Below, piece by piece: positions 1 to 5,439 of a stretch of DNA of 5,439 bases. The DNA is from Bryobacterales bacterium. Its GTDB lineage: Bacteria > Acidobacteriota > Terriglobia > Bryobacterales > Bryobacteraceae. A program made the position numbers and the translations under genes. Numbering within the stretch: the stretch's first letter is position 1; every line of letters begins with the position of its first letter. Below the pieces are notes generated by a model that was not told the DNA's origin, made no database searches, and worked only from the letters and a program-made list of their open reading frames with translations. The stretch covers positions 11,474 through 16,912 of the forward strand of contig PLGA01000144.1 of NCBI GenBank assembly GCA_003139735.1. Direction: 5' to 3'.

Positions 1-2370
1 GCTCACCGAGAGACGCACGGCGTATTTCGGGTTCACCTGGATGTCCTTGGAAAAGCGCGCATCAAGCGAGAGAAAGTTGGGAAACCGGTAGGAGTTCGGC
101 ACTCCCACATAGTGCTGGAATTGGTCGTAGGAGCTGTAAGGAAATCCGGTTCGATACTCGCACAGCGGAGCGATTCGGAATCCGGCGGGGAGTTTCACGG
201 CGCCCCAGAGCAGAAAGCGGTTCGGCAAGTTGCCCGGCAGGTCGGCGATTTGGTTGATGTGAACGATAGGCATGGGGAAGCTGCCCAGGTAGTCGGCGAA
301 ATCGTTCAAGTCCCCGCGCGCGTGGCTGCGCACGTAGGAGAAGAACAACTGGCGGTTGTCGTCGAGCCGGACGCGCGCGGTGGACTCGAACTGCGCATAG
401 CGGGATTGCCCGCCGCCCGAGAGCAGGCGATTACCGATATTGGTCACCGGATCCGGCGCCGACGAATTGAGAATGACCAGGCCGGTGGATTCGGTCTGCA
501 TATACCCGACGCGGAATCGCAGACGCGGGGTAACCGGCTGCTCAATCTGGATGCTCCCGGTGGTGGCGCGGGGAGTGAAATTCCCCGGCTGCGATTCGGT
601 GAAGACGAAGCGGGACTTGGAGCTGACGGCGCCGAGGCCATTTTCGTAGAAGAAGGGTCCGGCCGAGATCTGGCCCGTGGAATCGTACATGGTCACGGTC
701 TCGTTGGGATAGCTGCTGTAGGAGTACACGCTCAAGGGAACCCGGTCGTAGAACACCCCGACGCCGGCGCGGATTACGGTGCCTGCGTGGGGGAAGGGAT
801 TCCATGAGATCCCGGCCCGCGGGGCCACCCGAACGCTTTCCGACACGACCTGCGACTCGGCGCGCAGGCCGAGATCGATGGCTAGCCGCGGCGACAGCGT
901 CCAGTGATCCTGCGCAAACGCGGCGTACTCGCTGTCGGAATTGTCAAACCGCACTCCGCCGGTGAAGGTGAGCCGCTCGATCAATTGGTTGGCGGCATTC
1001 AGAAGGTCGATGGGGTGCTCGAACACCTGGCCATTGTCGGTACTTTCGGCCGTATACCCGCCGATTTTGAAGGTGTGCTTGCCGAGGAAACTCCAGGGGG
1101 CAAAGGTATATACGGTGGCCCAACTCACGCGCGAGGCGTTACGGTCCTGTTGCTCGAAGTAGTTCCCGGTGTTGCCGGTTGGGGTGATTACCAGGTCCTG
1201 ATTGCCCTGACCCCAGATACGGGCGTCGAACTGCGTGGCGGAAACCGTATTCTCCAGAACTCCGCCACCGAGGGTCAGCCGGTCGCCCAGCGTCACGGTG
1301 TAATTGTGCGTGCTGGCATCGGGCGCGGTCTGGCGGGGATTGTAGTAGTTCAGGTTCACGTAGTCGAGCCGCTGCGGGGCAAAGTGAACGGTGGCGGTCA
1401 CCAGTTGCTTATCCGAGGCGATCCAGTCGAATTGAGCGAAGGAGTTGACGCCGTGCTGCAGCTTCTGGTTGAACGGGTAGGGCAATTCATAGACCGGGGT
1501 CTTGCGAATCTCATATTCGAGCCCCTCGGAGAAATACAGCTTGCCGGCGATCAGGGGGCCTTCGAAATTGAATCTAGGGGTGGCGTCGCGCAGGCCGCGC
1601 AGATGATAACTGCGAATGGCGAAGTCCGGAAACGGATCGTTCAATTCCCATTTCCACTTACTGCCTCCGCGCCTGGTTTCGACCGAGACGAGGCCCGCCG
1701 TGAAGCGGCCGTACTCCGCCAGGTAGGGAGTCTGGTAGAAATTGAGATTCTCGACGCTGTCGATGGGCACGGTCAGGCCGAACTGGCCGGTGGCCGGGTC
1801 CGTGACATCGGCCGAGTTTACAATCATGGCGCTGCGGTGTTCGCCGACGGCGGACAAGAGCAGGCCTCCGGCAGGCGCGCGGACCACGCCGGGCAACAGA
1901 GGCAAAGCGTCCGCCACGGTGGCGGGCCGGCTGGGAAGCTGGCGGGCAGTCTCTGTGGGCAACTGGGCCGGCGCGGAGGAGCCTTGCTCCACGGGTTCCA
2001 AGGTTCCCTTGACCTCGACGTCCTCCTGGCGCGCGGCCGGCGTGGGGACGAGGGTGAACTGGATGGCGGAGTCGGCGGATGGCGACACGTCCAGGCCGCT
2101 CTGTTGCGCCGCTGCGAAGCCATCCTTGGCAGCCGTCAGATTGTAGTGGCCGGGTTGCAGGTTCGGAAACGCCGCGTGGCCGCCGGCGTCCGTCTCGGCC
2201 GAGGCGATCACCGCGTCTTCGAGCTTGAGTTGGAGCCGGACGCCGGGGATGGGCTGGTTCGCCTGGTCGACGACGGTGACATCAACGGCGGTCCCCGCGG
2301 GGGGCGCAGCCATGGCGCAGGCGGCGCGCCATAACAGCAGCGCGGCGCACGCCAACAGCCTCACTCGCAT
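1..2370 (-). CDS. TonB-dependent receptor with N-terminal carboxypeptidase-regulatory-like domain (3' end cut off)
   Basis: This is an outer-membrane beta-barrel receptor of the Oar-like / CarboxypepD_reg family. Such receptors import bulky ligands using TonB-ExbBD energy; the ligand here is unknown. The frame is open from the ATG at 2370 to the window edge, giving 790 residues with no stop. Residues 1-22 look like a Sec signal peptide (MRVRLLACAALLLLWRAACA). Residues 28-110 resemble the carboxypeptidase-regulatory beta-sandwich (DVTVVDQANQPIPGVRLQL, then a TDAGGHAAFPNLQPGHYNL segment). Residues about 145-240 resemble the plug (ADALPLLPGVVR, ending GLVSVETRRGGSKW). From about 245 onward, aromatic-rich alternating segments fit barrel strands. 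The motif WELNDPFPDF (242-251) followed by FNFEGPLIAGKLYFSEG is, as I recall, typical of acidobacterial members. The frame ends at ...YAVRLSVS, so probably only the last few strands are missing. The start is supported by the signal peptide and a GGGGAAGGG stretch (2376-2384) five bases upstream. The hydrolase gene lies 47 bp upstream on the same strand. Confidence 0.9.
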   Translation of the reverse strand, partial: MRVRLLACAALLLWRAACAMAAPPAGTAVDVTVVDQANQPIPGVRLQLKLEDAVIASAETDAGGHAAFPNLQPGHYNLTAAKDGFAAAQQSGLDVSPSADSAIQFTLVPTPAARQEDVEVKGTLEPVEQGSSAPAQLPTETARQLPSRPATVADALPLLPGVVRAPAGGLLLSAVGEHRSAMIVNSADVTDPATGQFGLTVPIDSVENLNFYQTPYLAEYGRFTAGLVSVETRRGGSKWKWELNDPFPDFAIRSYHLRGLRDATPRFNFEGPLIAGKLYFSEGLEYEIRKTPVYELPYPFNQKLQHGVNSFAQFDWIASDKQLVTATVHFAPQRLDYVNLNYYNPRQTAPDASTHNYTVTLGDRLTLGGGVLENTVSATQFDARIWGQGNQDLVITPTGNTGNYFEQQDRNASRVSWATVYTFAPWSFLGKHTFKIGGYTAESTDNGQVFEHPIDLLNAANQLIERLTFTGGVRFDNSDSEYAAFAQDHWTLSPRLAIDLGLRAESQVVSESVRVAPRAGISWNPFPHAGTVIRAGVGVFYDRVPLSVYSYSSYPNETVTMYDSTGQISAGPFFYENGLGAVSSKSRFVFTESQPGNFTPRATTGSIQIEQPVTPRLRFRVGYMQTESTGLVILNSSAPDPVTNIGNRLLSGGGQSRYAQFESTARVRLDDNRQLFFSYVRSHARGDLNDFADYLGSFPMPIVHINQIADLPGNLPNRFLLWGAVKLPAGFRIAPLCEYRTGFPYSSYDQFQHYVGVPNSYRFPNFLSLDARFSKDIQVNPKYAVRLSVS

Positions 2371-2375
2371 TGCCG

Positions 2376-2384
2376 CCCTTCCCC
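2376..2384 (-). promoter_or_regulatory. Ribosome binding site of the TonB-dependent receptor gene
   Basis: The minus strand reads GGGGAAGGG five bases before the ATG at 2370. It is a purine-rich partial Shine-Dalgarno. It decides the start, because the frame stays open upstream into the preceding gene while only this ATG gives a clean signal peptide. No hairpin terminator is visible in the 47 bp between the two genes, which fits co-transcription. Confidence 0.5.
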
Positions 2385-2417
2385 GTCCGCCGGTTTCACT
2401 ACCTGAGACCAAGTGCG

Positions 2418-3803
2418 CTACTTCGCCGTAAACGCGGTCCACGGACGGGAGTCCATGTCCCCCAAAATGTTCCTGGTCCACGCGAACTCGGAATGTTTGC
2501 CGAGGAACGGCGCGGCTTTGAAGTGTAAGCCGCAGGAATGTCCGAGCGCCGCCGTCAGCGACATTTTCTGGGCGCCGGCCGCGTCGGTGACCTTGCTCTG
2601 CACCGTGCCCGCCAAGCCGTAGGGACCCCACCAAGAGGACACGCCGCGCGGAGAAAGATCGATGTGCCCGCACAGCGTCCGCTCGTCGGGATCGATTCTT
2701 CCTTCGAAAGAATCGTAGTGGTCGGCCAGAAACTTCTGGCCCGCGGCCACGTCGATCTTGCCTTTATACTGCGCCATCAGGGCCAGCCAACGCTCGTGGC
2801 GCGCGTTGCTGCTCAGGCCGCGGTCGGCCGTATCGTAATTGGTCTCCTCTTCGATCAGCTTAGGGGCCTCGGGGAAGTTGGATCCCACGAAGAACCCGTC
2901 CATAGTGCGCTGCAGGGTTACGTTCTTGAGGCCCAGCTCCAGGCTGGCGATTTCGTTGTTCTTGCGGTCGGCCACCAGCCAGGTGTTGGCGTAGCCGCCG
3001 TTGTTGCCCTCCTTCATGATTCGCGCGAAATCGTCGATGGAGTTGGCATACTGCATGGCCTTGCGGGCGCGGACGAATTCGGGAATCCCGTTGGGGTCGA
3101 ATCCCTTGAACCCGGAAATGGTGGTTTCGGTGATGGCGATGCCGGCCGAGTTCACGCCGAAATCGTCGCCGCTATGGATCAACCCGGCCATGCCATCCAT
3201 GAGGATGCGGTTGCCCCGTTCCGGCGCGATATCGAAAATGATGTTCCAGCGCTCGCCCGAGGAGTAGCTGGTCCAGTTATTATGGCCGATCACGAAGCGC
3301 CCGTCCCGGGTATAACTGCCCGTGGCCACGAAAGCGCTGCAATGCTCGGCTGTGGCGCTCTGCGCGTTGCCCTCGATGGTTTTGTCGTAGTAGCCCTGCT
3401 CGAGCCACGCGTTGAGCGCCACCACGTCCCAGATATCCAGCTTTACGTTGCGCGCGTTGAGCCCCTCGACGATGCCGGTCAGTTCGTCGCGGTACTCAAG
3501 TTCGATGTGCGGCCAGAAAACGTCGCGCGCCGTCGCGCGGAAGAATTCCCAGTCCCTCTTTTCGTCGTGCGCGCTCTCGATCGAGATGTCCTTGAAGGTG
3601 TCCTCGATCTCCGGCGCCAGCAGGTAGCCGTGCTGGAAGCCGATCTGGCCCGGCGATCCCTCCAGGCGCACCATGATCCAGCCGTTGCGTTCGGGCGCCC
3701 GGAAGGCCTTCTTCAAACGGGGGTCGGTTTGCGGGTCGCGCGATATGAGGGTCGCGGCGAATCCCAGCAGCAGCACCGAAAGCAGCACAGACGTGCGTTT
3801 CAT
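2418..3803 (-). CDS. Exported phospholipase B-like / C45-type Ntn-hydrolase
   Basis: This is a predicted N-terminal-nucleophile hydrolase of 461 residues. It appears to be cut autocatalytically before a Cys that then serves as the nucleophile for amide or ester hydrolysis. Residues 1-20 (MKRTSVLLSVLLLGFAATLI) look like a signal peptide or membrane anchor. The predicted nucleophile is Cys155 in AEHCSAF, followed by GHNNWTSY (173-180). Other motifs are IHSGDDFGVNSAGIAITETTI (209-229) and NNGGYANTWLVAD (267-279). These resemble the CSA, HNTWxSY, SGDDF..TLETTI and YNNQW motifs I recall from eukaryotic phospholipase B-like proteins (PLBD1/PLBD2, lysosomal). The related C45 acyltransferase family is the alternative label. 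Substrate could be N-acyl amide, lipid or peptide; none can be read from the sequence. The ATG at 3803 was chosen because the signal peptide starts there. A GTG at 3836 would add 11 residues and run over the start of selD. The TonB-dependent receptor follows after 47 bp. Confidence 0.82.
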   Translation of the reverse strand: MKRTSVLLSVLLLGFAATLISRDPQTDPRLKKAFRAPERNGWIMVRLEGSPGQIGFQHGYLLAPEIEDTFKDISIESAHDEKRDWEFFRATARDVFWPHIELEYRDELTGIVEGLNARNVKLDIWDVVALNAWLEQGYYDKTIEGNAQSATAEHCSAFVATGSYTRDGRFVIGHNNWTSYSSGERWNIIFDIAPERGNRILMDGMAGLIHSGDDFGVNSAGIAITETTISGFKGFDPNGIPEFVRARKAMQYANSIDDFARIMKEGNNGGYANTWLVADRKNNEIASLELGLKNVTLQRTMDGFFVGSNFPEAPKLIEEETNYDTADRGLSSNARHERWLALMAQYKGKIDVAAGQKFLADHYDSFEGRIDPDERTLCGHIDLSPRGVSSWWGPYGLAGTVQSKVTDAAGAQKMSLTAALGHSCGLHFKAAPFLGKHSEFAWTRNILGDMDSRPWTAFTAK

Positions 3804-3810
3804 TACCGCT

Positions 3811-3816
3811 ATTATA
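3811..3816 (-). promoter_or_regulatory. Perfect -10 box (TATAAT) of the hydrolase gene, possibly giving a leaderless transcript
   Basis: The minus strand reads CTACTATAATAGCGGTAATG. A consensus TATAAT ends seven bases before the ATG at 3803, so transcription would start at, or one base before, the start codon. No Shine-Dalgarno lies between them, which fits leaderless translation. No good -35 hexamer is seen 16-18 bp upstream (TAGGTG at the 17-bp spacing). The plus-strand reading of the same bases (TATTAT, 3810-3815) could serve selD, but it too lacks a clear -35. Confidence 0.5.
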
Positions 3817-3826
3817 GTAGGGATCG

Positions 3827-4861
3827 ATGGAACCACCTAGCGATCTCCGGAAGTTAACGGCGCACGTGAAGGCGGCGGGTTGAGCGTCTAAACTGAGTCC
3901 AAAGTTGTTGGACAGGGTTTTGGCGAGCCTGCCCCGGTGGGCCGATGAAAATGTGCTGATCGGGTTTGACACGGCCGACGACGCCGGCGTGTATCTGCTC
4001 ACGCCCGAGACGGCGCTCGTGCAGACGGTGGATTTTTTCACGCCCATCGTGGACGATCCGTATACGTTTGGGGCTATCGCCGCGGCCAATGCGCTGAGCG
4101 ACGTGTACGCCATGGGCGGACGTCCGTTCTCCGCGCTCTCCATTGTGGCGTACCCCGCCAAGGGCGATGTGGAGGACCTGGAACGGATATTGAAGGGCGG
4201 CGCGGAGAAGATGCACGAAGCTGGCTGCTCCATCCTGGGCGGCCACAGCGTGGCGGACGACGAAATCAAGTTCGGCTACGCCGTGACCGGCGCGATCCAT
4301 CCCGGCTGCATCATAGCCAACGCCGGAGCGCGCGCCGGAGACGCGCTGGTATTCACGAAGCGGCTGGGAACGGGCGTGATTTCGACGGCGTTGAAGCGGG
4401 GCGCCGCTTTGCAGGAACACGTGGAGGGCGCCACAGCCTCCATGCTGCTGCTGAACCGGCGCGCGTGCGAGGAGATGCTGCGCTGGGAGACGCACGCCTG
4501 CACCGACGTCACCGGATTCGGGCTGCTGGGCCACGCGCGCGAAATGGCGCTGGCCAGCGGCGTGACGCTCGAGATCGACGCGGCGGCTGTACGCTTTCTG
4601 CCGGGCGCGCTCGAATACGCGCGCGCCGGCGCGATCCCGGGCGGATTGCTCAACAATCGGGAGTTCGCGGGCGGCTGCGTCGCGGCGCCTCCCGGGATTC
4701 CGCGCGAGGTGGAGGACCTGCTCTACGACCCGCAGACTTCGGGCGGCCTGTTGATCGCCATGGCCGAGAGCGACGCTGCCGGGTTCGAGCGGTCGCTCGA
4801 AGGCGCTTACCGGATCGGCCGCGTTCTGCCGCGGGGCGAGAAGCCGATATGCGTGATATGA
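3827..4861 (+). CDS. selD: Selenophosphate synthetase (selenide, water dikinase), selenocysteine-containing
   Basis: SelD makes selenophosphate from selenide and ATP, releasing AMP and phosphate. Selenophosphate is the selenium donor for Sec-tRNA and for selenouridine in tRNA. The frame from the ATG at 3827 codes for 344 residues if the TGA at 3881-3883 is read as Sec19. The N-terminus reads LTAHVKAAG-Sec-ASKLSPKLLDR; Sec19 and Lys22 align with catalytic Cys17 and Lys20 of E. coli SelD. Expected metal/ATP residues are present: Asp52 (TADDAGVY), Asp69 (TVDFFTPIVDDP), Asp92 (NALSDVYAMGG) and Asp227 (TDVTGFGLLGH). GGHS (138-141) and LLYDPQTSGGLL (298-309) are also SelD hallmarks. The length matches the family. 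An in-frame TAG at 3818-3820 excludes earlier starts. A start at TTG 3905 would delete the active site. The AGGG at 3819-3822 is a weak ribosome binding site. TGA also serves as the real stop at 4859-4861. The gene diverges from the hydrolase, and no other sel gene is in the window. Confidence 0.95.
3881..3883 (+). other. Selenocysteine (UGA recoding) codon, Sec19 of SelD
   Basis: The in-frame TGA lies between GCGGCGGGT (AAG) and GCGTCTAAACTG (ASKL). Bacterial SelD proteins carry Cys or Sec at this position. Conserved SelD sequence continues in the same frame on both sides (LT...VKAAG before, ASKLSP after), which argues against a premature stop or sequencing error. Confidence 0.9.
3890..3920 (+). 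promoter_or_regulatory. Candidate bacterial SECIS hairpin in selD
   Basis: In the mRNA, GUCCA (3897-3901) pairs perfectly with UGGAC (3909-3913) around a 7-base loop AAGUUGU that contains a GU. Below a 2x2 mismatch (GA/AG), AAACU (3890-3894) pairs with GGUUU (3916-3920), including one G-U pair. The hairpin starts six bases after the UGA and its loop begins 18 bases after it. This fits the short-range SECIS that SelB binds within bacterial coding sequences. Pairing was worked out by eye and no folding energy was computed. Confidence 0.65.
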
Positions 4862-4878
4862 GGGGCCGAGCGGCAGCC

Positions 4879-4906
4879 TTGCGCGCGTTCCAGCCACCGA
4901 TATACC
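4879..4906 (+). promoter_or_regulatory. Weak candidate promoter for the downstream secreted-protein gene
   Basis: In the 94-bp gap after selD, TTGCGC (4879-4884) and TATACC (4901-4906) are separated by 16 bp and lie 50 bp before the ATG at 4956. Both match the sigma-70 consensus only in part. The gap has no clear terminator, so read-through from selD is equally possible. Confidence 0.25.
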
Positions 4907-4943
4907 ATTTTGTTACGAAGCGATTCTCTTCGGGCTGCGAGTT

Positions 4944-4947
4944 GGAG
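4944..4947 (+). promoter_or_regulatory. Ribosome binding site of the gene at 4956
   Basis: GGAG lies eight bases before the ATG at 4956, a normal Shine-Dalgarno distance. It supports that ATG, whose product begins with a signal peptide. Confidence 0.55.
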
Positions 4948-4955
4948 TCCTATCC

Positions 4956-5439
4956 ATGTGTAAATTTATAAACGCCGGGATCTTTGCGTTGGCTGTGGCG
5001 GCCCAGTGCCATGGCCAACCGATTCAGGTTGCCCAAGGCGGCAATCCGAGTGACGGGAGCACGTGGGTCACTCTGACCATGCAGTCTCAGACCTCGTATC
5101 CCTTGGCGAACGGGGCCGGGAAGTTCACTCCGTCCTTGACCGTGCGGTGCGAATCCAAGGGGAAACCCCGCAAGGAGGAGCGGACGCTCGGGATTCTTCT
5201 CGATACGGGAGGCGTACAACCGGGAGCGCTAAACGTTCGGGGAAACAGTTCGGAGCTGCTGGCGGATCCGAAAGAGAATCCACTGCGCCTGTCGCGGGAA
5301 AACCTCCTTTTTCGCATGACAATAGACACCGGCAGGCCGCAACGGCGCAGATGGGAACTGTTGCCGGCGAGCGATACGGTCTATCAGTATTGGGGCGGCG
5401 GCGATACGCCAGTGACCGTGCGCCACGAGCGCAAAGGGC
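4956..5439 (+). CDS. Secreted protein of unknown function (3' end cut off)
   Basis: I do not recognise this protein. The frame is open from the ATG at 4956 to the edge, giving 161 complete codons. Residues 1-21 (MCKFINAGIFALAVAAQCHG) look like a Sec signal peptide. The AAQC motif is not a proper lipobox because Gln precedes the Cys, so a lipoprotein is unlikely. The mature part begins with a polar stretch, then alternating segments (TWVTLTMQSQT, FTPSLTVRCESKG, RTLGILLDTGG, NLLFRMTIDTG, VYQYWGGGDTPVTV) that suggest a beta-sandwich. The SLTVRCESKG segment faintly recalls envelope proteins of the TagO/VasI kind, but this is too weak to name it. A GGAG ribosome binding site supports the start. 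It follows selD by 94 bp on the same strand, without any evident functional link. The start of the gene is AT-richer than its neighbours. Confidence 0.7.
   Translation, partial: MCKFINAGIFALAVAAQCHGQPIQVAQGGNPSDGSTWVTLTMQSQTSYPLANGAGKFTPSLTVRCESKGKPRKEERTLGILLDTGGVQPGALNVRGNSSELLADPKENPLRLSRENLLFRMTIDTGRPQRRRWELLPASDTVYQYWGGGDTPVTVRHERKG

Noticed and set aside
112..807. Open frame on the plus strand (231 codons)
   Set aside because: It is antisense to the receptor's barrel region, is low in complexity and has no recognisable motif. GC-rich coding DNA often leaves such opposite-strand frames open.
904..2334. Long open frame on the plus strand (476 codons)
   Set aside because: It lies antisense to the TonB-dependent receptor. 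Its translation is Gly/Arg/Val-rich with no domain, whereas the minus strand gives a signal peptide, plug and barrel.
2418..3836. GTG start at 3836 for the hydrolase
   Set aside because: It adds 11 residues (VPSIPTIIAV...) ahead of a good signal peptide, has no ribosome binding site, overlaps selD and would place the TATAAT inside the coding sequence.
2538..3857. Long open frame on the plus strand (439 codons)
   Set aside because: It is antisense to the Ntn-hydrolase, whose catalytic motifs are clear on the minus strand. It would also run into the start of selD.
3905..4861. selD starting at TTG 3905, or selD as a pseudogene with a premature stop
   Set aside because: The TTG lies inside the SECIS-like loop and would remove the catalytic Sec19 and Lys22. 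The conserved SelD N-terminus is intact in frame upstream of the TGA, so recoding explains the sequence better than a late start or decay.
3854..4897. Long open frame on the minus strand (347 codons), with another at 3496-4269
   Set aside because: Both are antisense to selD or out of frame with the hydrolase. They are Arg/Ala/His-rich with no family resemblance.
4916..4932. Small hairpin CGAAG / CTTCG after selD as a terminator
   Set aside because: The stem is only 5 bp with a 7-base loop and no T-run follows, so it does not support an intrinsic terminator.

Overview
This is a GC-rich bacterial window with four protein genes and almost no spacer DNA. The large TonB-dependent receptor with an N-terminal carboxypeptidase-regulatory-like domain and the SelD type both suggest an Acidobacteriota genome, perhaps a Solibacter/Bryobacter relative. 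This placement rests on family resemblance from memory, not on a search.

Layout. Positions 1-2370 (minus) hold a TonB-dependent outer-membrane receptor of the Oar-like, carboxypeptidase-regulatory type. Its C-terminus is cut off by the left edge. Positions 2418-3803 (minus) hold an exported Ntn-hydrolase of the phospholipase B-like / C45 type, 47 bp upstream of the receptor and on the same strand, so the two may be co-transcribed. After a 23-bp divergent spacer, selD (selenophosphate synthetase) runs on the plus strand from 3827 to 4861. After 94 bp, a secreted protein of unknown function starts at 4956 (plus) and runs off the right edge. No stretch over 300 bases lacks a gene, and no RNA genes, mobile elements, CRISPR or long repeats were seen.

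The main result is that selD is itself a selenoprotein gene. Reading from the ATG at 3827, the conserved active-site segment (LT-x2-VKAAG-U-ASKLSP) is interrupted only by an in-frame TGA at 3881-3883. That TGA sits exactly where other SelD proteins have the catalytic Cys or Sec. A hairpin placed like a bacterial SECIS follows (3890-3920). An ordinary gene caller would begin the protein after the TGA, at about 3905, and lose both the catalytic Sec19 and Lys22. The host must therefore decode UGA as selenocysteine, with SelA, SelB and tRNA-Sec encoded elsewhere. Making SelD depends on selenophosphate, which is SelD's own product.

The hydrolase and receptor form a plausible cell-envelope pair (export and hydrolysis, outer-membrane transport), but no substrate can be read from the sequence. 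Nothing links them functionally to selD apart from the shared divergent start region.
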